From Hydrogenophaga borbori (GTDB taxonomy: Bacteria > Pseudomonadota > Gammaproteobacteria > Burkholderiales > Burkholderiaceae_C), in assembly GCF_003417535.1 (NCBI RefSeq), contig NZ_QVLS01000001.1, positions 124,001-188,000 of the forward strand: DNA of 64,000 nucleotides, in the 5' to 3' direction. The translations under genes and the position numbers were made by a program. Every line of letters starts with the position of its first letter. Within the stretch, counting starts at the first letter, position 1. Positions 1-8,842 of the stretch are shown one piece after another. Below the pieces are notes generated by a model that ran no database searches, was not told the origin of the DNA, and was given only the letters and a program-made list of their open reading frames with translations.

Positions 1-1
1 G

Positions 2-463
2 CAGTTGCTCAATGTGGCCTTTGGCGGCACGCTGTTCCAGGACATCGCCACCCAGTGCCCGGCCGCGCACGAGCACGTGGACGTGGAGCTGTACGACCAG
101 TTCGAGCACGACGTCACCTTCATCCAGGGCTCGGCGCTCACCGAGCTCTACCCCAAGTCCACGCAGTTGCGCGTCACCAGCATCCACCACCAGGCGGTGG
201 CGGACCTGGGCAAGGGCATCGTGGTGGAGGCGGTGTCCTCGCTCGACGGCCTGGTCGAGGCGATCCGCTGGACCGGCGAGGCCTACGCGCGCGGCGTGCA
301 GTGGCACCCCGAGTTCCACCACGGCCGCCACGCCCTGGTGGACAGCTCGCCCATCATGCTGGACTTTCTGGAGGCCTCGCGCGCCGAGGCCATGCGCCGC
401 TTCGATGCCGGCCTGGAGCTGGACCCCCGGCCGCCGCGCGCCGGTCTGCGCCTGTCGGCTTGA
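2..463 (+). CDS. Class I glutamine amidotransferase-like hydrolase (gamma-Glu-GABA hydrolase/peptidase C26 type), 3' part
   Basis: Only the C-terminal part (about 153 codons) is inside the window; the start and the catalytic cysteine lie upstream. The visible segment begins with LLNVAFGGTLFQDI, a stretch typical of the PuuD/peptidase C26 family just after the nucleophile, and carries the His-Glu pair of the triad in GVQWHPEF. The family hydrolyses gamma-glutamyl amides in the cytoplasm, for example in putrescine or polyamine breakdown. No polyamine gene is visible here, so the substrate cannot be said. The tail after the HPE motif (about 50 residues, Pro/Arg-rich at the end) is slightly long. 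The next gene starts 27 bp downstream on the same strand. Confidence 0.8.
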   Translation, partial: QLLNVAFGGTLFQDIATQCPAAHEHVDVELYDQFEHDVTFIQGSALTELYPKSTQLRVTSIHHQAVADLGKGIVVEAVSSLDGLVEAIRWTGEAYARGVQWHPEFHHGRHALVDSSPIMLDFLEASRAEAMRRFDAGLELDPRPPRAGLRLSA

Positions 464-490
464 GGTTCCCGACGGCCTAAACTCGCCGGC

Positions 491-1021
491 ATGCGCATCC
501 TCCTGTTCCTGCTCGACACCGTCTTTTTCTTCCTCGTGGCCGCGGCGCTGCTGCGCGCCTGGATGAACCACCTGCGCGTGCCCATGCAGGCGCAGCCCGG
601 GCGCTTCGTGATGGCCATCACCGACTGGCTGGTGCAGCCGCTGCGCCGCCTGTTGCCAGCGGCCATCGCCAAGGGCCGCATCGATGGCGCGAGCCTGGTG
701 GCCGCGGTGCTGCTGTCCCTGCTGCACGCGCTGCTGTGGCTGCTGATCGCCTCGGGCGGCGAGTTGCCCTGGGCGGCGGTGCCGGTGCTGGGCCTGCGCT
801 TTCTGGTGCGCGACCTGCTGCAGGGCCTGATGCTGCTGCTGATCGTCTATGCGATCCTGTCTTGGGTGCAGCCGCACTCGCCCCTCATGGGCCTGCTCGA
901 CCGCCTGTCCTCGCCCATCGTGGCGCCCGTGCGGCGCGTGGTTCCGCTGGTGGGTGGGGTCGACCTGTCGGTGCTGGTGGTGATCATCGCCCTGCAGGTG
1001 GGGCTGATGCTGCTGGGCTGA
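491..1021 (+). CDS. YggT family integral membrane protein
   Basis: A 176-residue hydrophobic protein built as a duplicated unit: each half has a membrane segment followed by a conserved amphipathic stretch (DWLVQPLRRLLP near residue 41 and DRLSSPIVAPVRRVVP near residue 137), the pattern of the YGGT family. About four membrane segments are expected: residues 2-22, 57-77, 85-125 and 155-175. The role is unknown in proteobacteria; relatives act in osmotic tolerance and membrane organisation, and the gene often sits beside proC or yggS. It starts 27 bp after the amidotransferase gene and may be co-transcribed with it. Confidence 0.85.
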   Translation: MRILLFLLDTVFFFLVAAALLRAWMNHLRVPMQAQPGRFVMAITDWLVQPLRRLLPAAIAKGRIDGASLVAAVLLSLLHALLWLLIASGGELPWAAVPVLGLRFLVRDLLQGLMLLLIVYAILSWVQPHSPLMGLLDRLSSPIVAPVRRVVPLVGGVDLSVLVVIIALQVGLMLLG

Positions 1022-1039
1022 TTCCCCGAGCGGCTCGCG

Positions 1040-2551
1040 TCAGAGCGGCCGCACCGCGCGCACCAACCGCCCGGCCGTGAGCGTGTGATCGGCGGGCCAA
1101 TGGTCCGCCAGCGCGCCGTGTGCGGCGACGGCGCGGCGCACGGCGTCGGCGCCGTGTTCGTGCGGGCGCGCCAAGGCCGCGCCGATCATCCCGGCCAGCA
1201 CGTCGCCAGTGCCAGCGGTGGCCAGGCGGGCGTCGCCGGTGGCGTTGATCCAGGGCGCGCCGCCGGGCTCGGTCACCACGGTCCCCGACCCCTTGAGCAC
1301 CGTGACCGCGCCGAATCGCTCGGTGAGCTGGCGCGCGGCGCCCAGCCGGTCGGCCATGACCTCGGCGGTGCTGGTACCCAGCAGGCGGGCGGCTTCCAGC
1401 GGGTGGGGCGTGAGCACCGTCAGCCAGCCGCGCGCTGCGCGGCGCTGGGCCAGGCGCTGCAGCGTGGGGTCGCGGGCGAGGGCGTTGAGCCCGTCGGCAT
1501 CGATCACCAGCCGGGGGCAGACCAGGGCCTGCGGCATCCATTCGCGGATGGCCTCGCCACCGCCGCAGCCCGCGACGAGCACGGGCAGGGCGTGCTCGTC
1601 GGCGCCCAGCAGCACGGCGGGCAGGCGGTGCATCAGCTCGGGGGACAGCGGGTCGTGCGAGGGGGCCGGCCCGTTCCCCACCAACGCCAGGTACACGCGC
1701 CCCGCGCCCGCGTGCAGGGCGGCCCGCGCCGCCAGCACGGCGGCGCCCGCCATGCCCACGCCGGTGGCGCCGGGCAACTGGCCACCGAGCACACCCACAT
1801 CCCCATGGCTGCCTTTGTGGGCGGCGTGGGGGCCGACAGCCGGGGCCGCCTGGGAGGGCAGGTGCCCGCCCCACCAGGCGGCGGGCGGCGCCCCATCGGG
1901 GGGGGCGCCGAGGTCGTGAAGCCAGACCGCGCCCGCAGCGTCACGCCCGCCGGCTGTGAAGAGCCCGGGCTTGAGCGTCAGCAGGCTCAGGGTCTGGCGC
2001 GGGCCGGCGTCGGGGCTGGCACCGGCGCAGTCCACGCCGCTGTCGGCATTCAGCCCACTCGGCAGGTCGACGCACAGCACCGGCGCGCGCTGGCCGCGCA
2101 CCTCGCGCACGCGCGCGGCCAGCGGGTCCCGGCCCAAGGCGCGGGCGCCGATGCCCAGCAGGGCGTCGATGACCAGATCGGGGCTGTCGGGCGGGGCGGA
2201 CTGCACCGTGACGCCGGCGGCCAGGGCTTCGCGCAAGGCCCAGGCGGCGTCGGCTGGCAGGCGCTCGAGGTGGGCGTCGTGCGTCACCACGATCTCGCGC
2301 CAGCCGGGTGGCGCGGCCTGCAGCAGATGGCGGGCGGCGACCAGGCCGTCGCCGCCGTTGTTGCCGGGGCCGCAGGCCACCCAGAGGCGCCGTGCATGTG
2401 GCCGCCAGGCCAGGGCCAGGCGGGCCACCGCCTCGCCGGCGCGGGCCATCAGGGTGTGCGGGGGCAGCGTGGCCGCCAGGGCCTGCTCGATCGCGCGTGT
2501 GCCCGCCGTGTCGTGCAGGGGTTCGAGTTGGTCGGCACGAAGGGCTCGCAT
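1040..2551 (-). CDS. nnr: Bifunctional NAD(P)H-hydrate epimerase / ADP-dependent NAD(P)H-hydrate dehydratase
   Basis: Repairs hydrated NADH and NADPH in the cytoplasm. The N-terminal YjeF_N half epimerises the R and S forms; the glycine-rich GPGNNGGDGLVAARHL is visible near residues 61-76. The C-terminal carbohydrate-kinase-like half dehydrates the S form with ADP; it holds DARLATAGTGDVLAGM, the anion-hole/catalytic Asp motif, near residue 440. The fused form is the normal bacterial architecture and 503 residues is typical. I chose the ATG at 2551 (MRALRADQ); an in-frame ATG at 2560 is possible and a longer reading would run into the upstream gene. It is convergent with the YggT gene (18 bp gap) and follows the oxidoreductase gene by about 28 bp, so the two minus-strand genes probably share a transcript. 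Confidence 0.93.
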   Translation of the reverse strand: MRALRADQLEPLHDTAGTRAIEQALAATLPPHTLMARAGEAVARLALAWRPHARRLWVACGPGNNGGDGLVAARHLLQAAPPGWREIVVTHDAHLERLPADAAWALREALAAGVTVQSAPPDSPDLVIDALLGIGARALGRDPLAARVREVRGQRAPVLCVDLPSGLNADSGVDCAGASPDAGPRQTLSLLTLKPGLFTAGGRDAAGAVWLHDLGAPPDGAPPAAWWGGHLPSQAAPAVGPHAAHKGSHGDVGVLGGQLPGATGVGMAGAAVLAARAALHAGAGRVYLALVGNGPAPSHDPLSPELMHRLPAVLLGADEHALPVLVAGCGGGEAIREWMPQALVCPRLVIDADGLNALARDPTLQRLAQRRAARGWLTVLTPHPLEAARLLGTSTAEVMADRLGAARQLTERFGAVTVLKGSGTVVTEPGGAPWINATGDARLATAGTGDVLAGMIGAALARPHEHGADAVRRAVAAHGALADHWPADHTLTAGRLVRAVRPL

Positions 2552-2579
2552 GGCAGGCATTTCACCACGCGGGCGGGTT

Positions 2580-3833
2580 TCACAGCCCCAAACGCGAGGG
2601 AGCAAAGGTGGTGGCGGGGCCCTCGGCCGAGGGGTGGGCGATGGCGTTGGCGAGATGGCGCGCTGCGCCGCAGGCCATGGCCCAGCCGGCCGCGCCGTGG
2701 GCCAGGTTCAACCACAGGCCGGGCAGGCGGCTGGCGCCGATGCAGGGCAGGCCGTCCTCCGACATGACCAGGGCGCCGCGCCAGCTCTGTATCGATGCCT
2801 GCGGACCCGAGAAGCGGGCCGCCGCCGGGAACCAGTGCGACATCACCTGGCCCAGCCGGCGCAGGCTGGCCGGGTCGGTGCCGGCGGCGGAACCGCCGAG
2901 ATCGGCCCCGCCCGAGGCACGCACCCGCTGGCCCAGCCGGGTGATGGCGATGCGCGACTTGAGGTCGAGCACAGCCGAGACGGGCGCGTCCATGGGCTCG
3001 CGCAGACCCGCGCTCAGGGAGTGCGACCACAGCACCGTCCAGGGTGTGGGCAGGCCGAGGTTGCCGAGCAGCTCGTCCGCGCCGACGCCGGCGCACAGCA
3101 CCACGGCGTCGAAGTGCGCGTCGCTGCCGTCCGAGGCGCTCAGCCGCCACCCCAGGCCGTCCGGCCGCAGCCCGGTGACGCCGGTGCGCAAGCGCAAGGC
3201 ACCCCCCAGGCGCGCGATGCGGTGACGCATGAGCATCGTCCATTCGCGGCAGTTGGCCACCCCGGGGCCGCGCAGGTGCACGGCCGAATGCAGGGGCGCG
3301 GTCGGGTTGAGGGCGGGTTCGATGGCGCGCGCCTCGTCGGCCGAGACCGTGCGCAGCTCCAGCCCCAGGCCGCGCAGGCGGTCGATGGCGGGCTGCGCGC
3401 CGGCCGCCTCGCGGGCGTCGCTCAGCAGCACCAGCAGGTCGTCGCTGCGGTCATGGTCCAGGTCGAGTTCGGCGGTCAGTTCGATCTGGCGCTGCAGGCC
3501 CTGGTCGATCAGGTCGCGCAGTGCCAGCAGGGCGTCGTTGCCGCAGCGGCGCTCCTCGCGCCGCCAGCGCCGCCACCACCGCCAGGCGTCGCGGTCCAGT
3601 CCGGCGCGCCAGCGCACGCCCGGGCCAGGGGGCGCCCAGGGGGCGTGCAGCCGGTGCTCGGGGCCCGCCCAGGCCAGCGCCCAGGCGGTGGACACCAGGC
3701 CGGCTGGCGCGAAGCTCGCTTCCTCGGCGGGCGTGCCGCGCTTTTCGTACAGGGTCACCGTGTGACCGTCGTTCAGCAGCTCATGGGCGGTGGTCACGCC
3801 GCAGACACCTGCGCCCACGATGGCGATGTTCAT
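2580..3833 (-). CDS. FAD-dependent oxidoreductase, D-amino acid dehydrogenase (DadA) type
   Basis: A 417-residue protein beginning with the dinucleotide-binding motif IAIVGAGVCGVTTAHELL and the ribose-binding Glu (TLYEKR), followed by a DAO-fold body that ends with the second FAD contact (LWLNLAHGAAGWAMACG). DadA-like enzymes oxidise D-amino acids to 2-oxo acids and pass electrons to the respiratory chain; this general role is inferred and the substrate is unknown. The ATG at 3833 places the Rossmann motif directly at the N-terminus as in the family; a 21-residue upstream extension has no such support. It is transcribed away from rpsB, and its 5' end lies only about 43 bp from the rpsB -10 element. 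Confidence 0.85.
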   Translation of the reverse strand: MNIAIVGAGVCGVTTAHELLNDGHTVTLYEKRGTPAEEASFAPAGLVSTAWALAWAGPEHRLHAPWAPPGPGVRWRAGLDRDAWRWWRRWRREERRCGNDALLALRDLIDQGLQRQIELTAELDLDHDRSDDLLVLLSDAREAAGAQPAIDRLRGLGLELRTVSADEARAIEPALNPTAPLHSAVHLRGPGVANCREWTMLMRHRIARLGGALRLRTGVTGLRPDGLGWRLSASDGSDAHFDAVVLCAGVGADELLGNLGLPTPWTVLWSHSLSAGLREPMDAPVSAVLDLKSRIAITRLGQRVRASGGADLGGSAAGTDPASLRRLGQVMSHWFPAAARFSGPQASIQSWRGALVMSEDGLPCIGASRLPGLWLNLAHGAAGWAMACGAARHLANAIAHPSAEGPATTFAPSRLGL

Positions 3834-3875
3834 GCAAAGGGAGGGAAGAGAAGAGGGCGCCCAGACACCGGGTGC

Positions 3876-3881
3876 TATAAT
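3876..3881 (+). promoter_or_regulatory. Candidate -10 element (TATAAT) for rpsB-tsf
   Basis: A perfect TATAAT inside GGTGCTATAATCGACAGG in the gap before rpsB. No good -35 hexamer lies 16-18 bp upstream. The very similar context GCTATAATTCGACGG occurs before carA in this window. If used, transcription starts near 3888 and leaves a leader of about 150 nt before the rpsB ATG, long enough to hold an S2 autoregulatory structure; I cannot show one. Confidence 0.6.
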
Positions 3882-4039
3882 CGACAGGCTTTGCACCAGG
3901 GGCTTCTCCTGAAGCCCATCGGCGCAGAGTCAATCGCAAACCGGCCCATCCGGGTGTCGCGTCGGCCAGCGTGGAATTGCTCCACCCGCCACCGCCGCGA
4001 TCGGGGCCGGATTTTAGACCTAACCTCAGGAAACAACTC

Positions 4040-4792
4040 ATGTCCATTTCCATGCGCGAAATGCTGGAAGCCGGTGTCCATTTTGGTCACCAGACCCGCT
4101 TCTGGAACCCCAAGATGGCGCCCTTCATCTTCGGGCACCGCAACAAGATCCACATCGTCAACCTCGAGAAGACGTTGCCGATGTTCCACGATGCGCAGAA
4201 GTTCGTGCGCCAGCTGTCGGCCAACCGCGGCACCCTGCTGATGGTGGGCACCAAGCGCCAGTCGCGCGACATCGTGGCCCAGGAAGCGCGCCGCGCCGGC
4301 GTGCCCTTCGTCGACCAGCGCTGGCTGGGCGGCATGCTGACCAACTTCAAGACCGTCAAGACCTCCATCAAGCGCCTGAAAGACATGCAGGCCCAGAAGG
4401 AAGCCGGCCTGGACAGCATGAGCAAGAAGGAACAGCTCATGTTCAACCGCGAGATGGAAAAGCTCGAGAAGGACATCGGCGGCATCCAGGACATGACCGC
4501 GCTGCCCGATGCCATCTTCGTGGTCGACGTGGGCTTCCACAAGATCGCCGTGCTCGAGGCACAGAAGCTGGGCATTCCGCTGGTGGGCGTGGTCGACACC
4601 AACCACTCGCCCGTCGGCATCGACTATGTGATTCCCGGCAACGATGACTCGGCCCGCGCCGTGGCCCTGTACGCCCGCGGCATCGCCGACGCCGTGCTGG
4701 AAGGCCGCGCCAACGCCGTGTCCGACGTGGCCAAGGCCGTGTCGGCTGAAGGCGGCGACGAGTTCGTCGAAGTGCAGGACGACGCGGCCTGA
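4040..4792 (+). CDS. rpsB: 30S ribosomal protein S2
   Basis: The 250-residue protein has the S2 signature throughout: [22 protein letters not shown] at the N-terminus (residues 4-25), [12 protein letters not shown], the coiled-coil insert near residues 105-150, and [10 protein letters not shown]. It assembles late on the small subunit between head and platform, and it also binds S1. The ATG at 4040 is preceded by AGGAAACAA and matches the usual S2 start; an in-frame upstream extension from 3971 is not S2-like. It is followed by tsf, with a hairpin plus T-run in between, the standard rpsB-tsf arrangement. Confidence 0.98.
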   Translation: MSISMREMLEAGVHFGHQTRFWNPKMAPFIFGHRNKIHIVNLEKTLPMFHDAQKFVRQLSANRGTLLMVGTKRQSRDIVAQEARRAGVPFVDQRWLGGMLTNFKTVKTSIKRLKDMQAQKEAGLDSMSKKEQLMFNREMEKLEKDIGGIQDMTALPDAIFVVDVGFHKIAVLEAQKLGIPLVGVVDTNHSPVGIDYVIPGNDDSARAVALYARGIADAVLEGRANAVSDVAKAVSAEGGDEFVEVQDDAA

Positions 4793-4813
4793 TCCCGTTT
4801 CGCGTGCGAACGA

Positions 4814-4835
4814 GGGGCTCGCGTAGCCCCTTTTT
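4814..4835 (+). terminator. Hairpin plus T5 between rpsB and tsf (terminator or attenuator)
   Basis: GGGGCT (4814-4819), loop CGCGT, AGCCCC (4825-4830), then TTTTT. It starts 21 bp after the rpsB stop and 65 bp before tsf. A partial terminator here would make S2 more abundant than EF-Ts; that use is inferred. Confidence 0.7.
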
Positions 4836-4899
4836 CGTCACCGGAATCCATCATTGACCCGCCGGCGCACCCGACGCGCCGGACCCCAGGAGAACACAC

Positions 4900-5787
4900 A
4901 TGGCAATCACCGCAAGCATGGTCGCTGAGCTGCGCGCCAAGACCGACGCCCCCATGATGGAGTGCAAGAAAGCCCTCACCGAGGCCGACGGCGACATGGC
5001 CAAGGCCGAGGAACTGCTGCGCGTCAAGCTGGGCACCAAGGCTGGCAAGGCCGCCAGCCGCGTGACCGCCGAAGGCGTGGTGGCCGCCGCCGTGCAGGGC
5101 AGCACCGGCGCGCTCATCGAAGTCAACTGCGAAACCGACTTCGTGACCAAGAACGACAGCTTCCTGGCCCTGGCCAACGCCGCGGCCAAGCTCATCGCCG
5201 AGCACAACCCGGCCGACGTCGACGCCCTGGGCGCCCTGGCCTACAGCCAGGACGGCTTCGGCCCGACGCTGGAAGACGTGCGCAAGGGCCTGATCGGCAA
5301 GATCGGCGAGAACATGTCGTTCCGCCGCTTCAAGCGCTACAGCGGCCCGGCCAAGCTGGCCAGCTACCTGCACGGCACTCGCATCGGCGTGGTCGTCGAG
5401 TTCGACGGCGACGAAGCCGCCGCCAAGGACGTGGCCATGCACGTGGCCGCCATGAAGCCCGTGGCGCTGACCAGCGCCGACGTGCCGGCCGAGCTGATCG
5501 AGCGCGAGCGCTCGGTGGCCACCGCCAAGGCCGCCGAGTCGGGCAAACCCGCCGACATCGCCGCCAAGATGATCGAAGGTTCGGTGCAGAAGTACCTCAA
5601 GGAGGTCTCGCTGTTCAACCAGCCTTTCGTCAAGAACGACAAGCAGACCGTGGAGCAGATGCTCAAGGCCGCCAACACCACGGTGAAGTCCTTCACCCTG
5701 TTCGTGGTGGGCGAGGGCATCGAGAAGAAGGTCGACGACTTCGCCGCCGAGGTGGCGGCCCAGGTCGCGGCGGCCAAGGGCGCCTGA
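4900..5787 (+). CDS. tsf: Elongation factor Ts
   Basis: Guanine nucleotide exchange factor for EF-Tu. The N-terminal UBA-like domain reads [19 protein letters not shown] (residues 7-25), then comes the [10 protein letters not shown] signature (residues 80-89) that contacts EF-Tu and disturbs its Mg2+ site. The C-terminal part has QPFVKND and the conserved V-x-F-x-L-F segment near residues 265-270. At 295 residues the length is normal. A good ribosome site (AGGAGAACACAC) precedes the ATG. Lies in the conserved rpsB-tsf-pyrH-frr order. Confidence 0.98.
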   Translation: MAITASMVAELRAKTDAPMMECKKALTEADGDMAKAEELLRVKLGTKAGKAASRVTAEGVVAAAVQGSTGALIEVNCETDFVTKNDSFLALANAAAKLIAEHNPADVDALGALAYSQDGFGPTLEDVRKGLIGKIGENMSFRRFKRYSGPAKLASYLHGTRIGVVVEFDGDEAAAKDVAMHVAAMKPVALTSADVPAELIERERSVATAKAAESGKPADIAAKMIEGSVQKYLKEVSLFNQPFVKNDKQTVEQMLKAANTTVKSFTLFVVGEGIEKKVDDFAAEVAAQVAAAKGA

Positions 5788-5803
5788 GCGCCCAGCTCCC
5801 TCA

Positions 5804-5829
5804 GACAACGGGCCGCAAGGCCCGTTGTC
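5804..5829 (+). repeat. Perfect 11-bp inverted repeat with GCAA tetraloop after tsf
   Basis: GACAACGGGCC (5804-5814), GCAA loop, GGCCCGTTGTC (5819-5829), 17 bp after the tsf stop. It has no T-run afterwards (ATATGTGTTGACC follows). It would form a very stable GNRA-capped RNA hairpin: either a weak terminator, an mRNA 3'-end stabiliser or a processing site between tsf and pyrH. Confidence 0.65.
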
Positions 5830-5932
5830 ATATGTGTTGACCATTTTTCGGCGGCGGGGCGGCCAGTGGCCCCCTGGACCGCCGCTACACTTGGCGGCTG
5901 CCCGCGCCGCGAACCGATCCAGAAAGCCTTTC

Positions 5933-6643
5933 ATGCCCGCCTACCAACGGATCCTGCTGAAGCTGTCCGGTGAAGCCCTCATGGGCGATGACGCCTTCGG
6001 CATCAACCGCGCCACCATCGTGCGCATCGTCGACGAGATCGCCGAAGTCACCCGCCTGGGGGTGCAGGTGGCCATCGTCATCGGTGGGGGCAACATCTTC
6101 CGCGGCGTGGCCGGCGGCTCCGTGGGCATGGACCGCGCCACGGCTGACTACATGGGCATGCTTGCCACGGTCATGAACTCGCTGGCGCTGGCCGACACCA
6201 TGAACAAGGCCGGCCTGGTGGCCCGCGTGATGTCCGCCATCGGCATCGAGCAGGTCGTCGAGCCCTATGTGCGGCCCAAGGCCCTGCAGTACCTCGAAGA
6301 AGGCAAGGTGGTGGTGTTCGCCGCCGGCACCGGCAACCCCTTCTTCACCACCGACACCGCGGCCGCACTGCGCGGCGCCGAGATCGGCGCCGAGATGGTG
6401 CTCAAGGCCACCAAGGTCGACGGTGTCTACACCGCCGACCCGAACAAGGACCCAAGCGCCACGCGCTACACCACCATTTCCTTCGACGAGGCCATGGTCA
6501 AGAACCTGCAGGTGATGGACGCCACGGCGTTCGCGCTGTGCCGCGACCAGAAGCTGCCCGTCAAGGTGTTTTCCATCTTCAAGCCCGGCGCGCTGCGCAA
6601 CGTGGTGATGGGCGCCGACGAGGGCACCCTCGTTCACGTCTGA
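5933..6643 (+). CDS. pyrH: UMP kinase
   Basis: Phosphorylates UMP to UDP with ATP; hexameric amino-acid-kinase-fold enzyme, activated by GTP and inhibited by UTP in the family. The 236-residue protein begins [17 protein letters not shown] (residues 4-20) with the nucleotide-binding KLSGEAL, and holds [11 protein letters not shown] and the [13 protein letters not shown] substrate segment. I placed the start at 5933 ([10 protein letters not shown]); an in-frame extension of 36 codons would run back into the inverted repeat after tsf. A possible -10 (TACACT, 5886-5891) lies upstream. frr follows after 28 bp. Confidence 0.97.
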   Translation: MPAYQRILLKLSGEALMGDDAFGINRATIVRIVDEIAEVTRLGVQVAIVIGGGNIFRGVAGGSVGMDRATADYMGMLATVMNSLALADTMNKAGLVARVMSAIGIEQVVEPYVRPKALQYLEEGKVVVFAAGTGNPFFTTDTAAALRGAEIGAEMVLKATKVDGVYTADPNKDPSATRYTTISFDEAMVKNLQVMDATAFALCRDQKLPVKVFSIFKPGALRNVVMGADEGTLVHV

Positions 6644-6671
6644 GCGCGTCCGCCCACAGGAGACCCCCAAG

Positions 6672-7232
6672 ATGACCATTGCCGATACCCGCAAGAATGC
6701 CGAGCACAAGATGCAGCAGTCCATCGAGGCGTTCAAGAACAGCCTCACCAAGGTCCGCACCGGCCGCGCGAACCCGGCCTTGCTCGACACCGTGCATGTG
6801 GACTACTACGGCTCCATGCTGCCCCTGTCGCAGGTGGCCAACCTGTCGCTGCTCGACTCCCGCACCATTGGCGTTGCGCCCTGGGAAAAGGGCATGGGCG
6901 CCAAGATCGAGAAGGCGATCCGCGAGTCCGACCTGGGCCTGAACCCCGCCTCGCAGGGCGACCTCATCCGCGTGCCCATGCCGCCCATGACCGAAGAGCG
7001 CCGCCGGGAGCTCACCAAGGTGGTGAAGGGCGAGGGCGAGTCCGCCAAGGTCGCCATCCGCAACCTGCGCCGCGACGCCAACGAAGCGCTGAAGAAGCTG
7101 CTGAAGGACAAGGAAGTCTCCGAGGACGACGAGCGCCGCGCCCAGGACGACATCCAGAAGCTGACCGATCGCATGATCACCGAGGTGGACAAGCTCGTGG
7201 CCAGCAAGGAACAGGACATCATGGCGGTCTGA
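6672..7232 (+). CDS. frr: Ribosome recycling factor
   Basis: With EF-G it splits the post-termination ribosome. The 186-residue protein is full length: N-terminal helix with [20 protein letters not shown] (residues 17-36), the beta domain with [18 protein letters not shown], and the C-terminal helices [21 protein letters not shown]. The ribosome site AGGAGACC lies upstream of the ATG. Co-directional with pyrH and uppS (31 bp gap downstream). Confidence 0.98.
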   Translation: MTIADTRKNAEHKMQQSIEAFKNSLTKVRTGRANPALLDTVHVDYYGSMLPLSQVANLSLLDSRTIGVAPWEKGMGAKIEKAIRESDLGLNPASQGDLIRVPMPPMTEERRRELTKVVKGEGESAKVAIRNLRRDANEALKKLLKDKEVSEDDERRAQDDIQKLTDRMITEVDKLVASKEQDIMAV

Positions 7233-7263
7233 GCCGCCGGTCCCGTTCGATCGAGGCCGAGGC

Positions 7264-8013
7264 ATGCAGAACACCGTCGCCCAGAACCTGCCGCATCACG
7301 TCGCGATCGTGATGGACGGCAATGGCCGCTGGGCACAGAAGCGCTGGCTGCCGCGGGTGGCCGGCCACAAGCAAGGCGTGGACGCGCTGCGCCGCATCGT
7401 CGAGGCCAGCGTGCAGCGCGGGATCCGGGTGCTCACCGTGTTCGCGTTTTCGTCCGAGAACTGGAGCCGCCCGGTGGACGAGGTGGCCAGCCTGATGGAC
7501 CTGCTGGCGGTGGCGCTGTCGCGCGAGGTGCCCCGCCTGGCCGACAGCGGCGTGCGCCTGCATTTCCCCGGCGACCGCTCGCGCCTGTCGCCGCGCCTGG
7601 CACAGGGCCTGGCCTCGGCCGAGGCGGCGACGCAAGGCAATGAGCGCCTGGTGCTCAATGTGTGCTTCAACTACGGCGGACGCTGGGACATGGCGCAGGC
7701 CGCGCAACGGCTGGCCGAGCGCGGCGAAGCCATCACCGAAGAAAGCCTGTCGGCCGCGATGGCAATGGCCCATGTGCCCGATCCCGACCTCATCATCCGC
7801 ACCGGTGGTGAGCAGCGCATCAGCAACTTCCTGCTGTGGCAGGCGGCCTACGCCGAGCTGGTGTTCAGCGATTGCCTCTGGCCCGAGTTCGACGCCGCGC
7901 AGCTGGACCTGGCCCTGGCCGAGTACGCGCGCCGCGAACGCCGCTTCGGCCAGACCTCCGCGCAGCGCGCCGATGCCGCCGTGACCGCCGACGCCGGAAC
8001 CCGAGATGCTTAA
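7264..8013 (+). CDS. uppS: Isoprenyl transferase (undecaprenyl diphosphate synthase)
   Basis: Condenses isopentenyl diphosphate onto farnesyl diphosphate in cis to make the C55 carrier lipid for cell wall and O-antigen. The 249-residue protein has the pyrophosphate-binding start VAIVMDGNGRWAQKR (residues 13-27, catalytic Asp at 18), then FAFSSENWSRP and the C-terminal RTGGEQRISNFLLWQ with the second substrate-binding arginines. It overlaps cdsA by 8 bp, so translation is probably coupled. In this window the C55 lipid is also a likely carrier for the 45-48.8 kb glycosylation operon. Confidence 0.97.
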   Translation: MQNTVAQNLPHHVAIVMDGNGRWAQKRWLPRVAGHKQGVDALRRIVEASVQRGIRVLTVFAFSSENWSRPVDEVASLMDLLAVALSREVPRLADSGVRLHFPGDRSRLSPRLAQGLASAEAATQGNERLVLNVCFNYGGRWDMAQAAQRLAERGEAITEESLSAAMAMAHVPDPDLIIRTGGEQRISNFLLWQAAYAELVFSDCLWPEFDAAQLDLALAEYARRERRFGQTSAQRADAAVTADAGTRDA

Positions 8014-8839
8014 GCAGCGGGTCATCACGGCGCTGCTGCTGCTTGCCGTCTTCCTGCCCACGCTGCTGTACCCGTCGATCGAGCCCTTCGCCGCCTTCAC
8101 GCTGGTGTTGATCGGCACGGCGGGCTGGGAATGGGCGCGGCTCAATGGCTGCGGCCAGACCCGCGCGGTGAGCGCCGGACTGGCGCTGGGCGTCGCGGGC
8201 CTCGTTTTCTGGCTGCTGGGTGGGGTGGAGCGTCCCTGGCCTAGCCTGTGGCTGGGCCTGTGCGGGGTCTGGGTGCTGCTGGCCCTGGTGCTGCTGCGCG
8301 GCGGCACCGAAGCGCTCACCCGCTGCCCGCTCTGGATCCGCCTTTGGCTCGGCCTGTTTCTGATCGCCTGCGCCTGGCTGGCGCTGGTCCAGGCGCGCCT
8401 GATCGGCCTGGGCTTCCTGCTGTCCGTGCTGCTGCTCGTGTGGGCGGCGGACATCGCCGCGTATTTCGGCGGCAAGCGCTTCGGGCGCCGCAAGCTCGCG
8501 CCCCGCATCAGCCCGGGCAAGAGCTGGGAAGGCGCTATCAGCGGCCTCATCGGCGTGTTGTTGCTCGCCGGCGTCTGGCTGGTGGGCACTCAGCGGGGCT
8601 GGCTGGCGCCGGGCCACCTGTACGACACGCTCTGGAGCCTGGGGCCAGCGCTGGCCCTGGTCTCCCTGGTGTTCCTCACGACAATGAGCGTGGTGGGCGA
8701 CCTGGTCGAGTCCCTGGTCAAGCGCGCGGCCGGCGTCAAGGACTCCAGCGGCCTGCTGCCGGGCCATGGCGGCGTTCTCGACCGCATCGACGCCTTGCTG
8801 CCCGTGCTGCCGCTGGCCATGATGCTCGTCTCCTTCTGA
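8006..8839 (+). CDS. cdsA: Phosphatidate cytidylyltransferase (CDP-diacylglycerol synthase)
   Basis: Makes CDP-diacylglycerol from phosphatidate and CTP at the inner membrane, the branch point for phosphatidylethanolamine, phosphatidylglycerol and cardiolipin. The 277-residue polytopic protein shows SPGKSWEGAISGLIG near residue 172 and the family signature DLVESLVKRAAGVKDSSGLL near residue 232, with the conserved acidic and basic residues. It overlaps uppS by 8 bp and precedes dxr by 3 bp. Confidence 0.96.
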   Translation: MLKQRVITALLLLAVFLPTLLYPSIEPFAAFTLVLIGTAGWEWARLNGCGQTRAVSAGLALGVAGLVFWLLGGVERPWPSLWLGLCGVWVLLALVLLRGGTEALTRCPLWIRLWLGLFLIACAWLALVQARLIGLGFLLSVLLLVWAADIAAYFGGKRFGRRKLAPRISPGKSWEGAISGLIGVLLLAGVWLVGTQRGWLAPGHLYDTLWSLGPALALVSLVFLTTMSVVGDLVESLVKRAAGVKDSSGLLPGHGGVLDRIDALLPVLPLAMMLVSF

Positions 8840-8842
8840 TCC

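Noticed and set aside
5837..5865. TTGACC at 5837-5842 as the -35 of a pyrH promoter
   Set aside because: No -10-like hexamer lies 15-19 bp downstream; the spacer region is almost pure GC. The TACACT at 5886 is too far away to pair with it.
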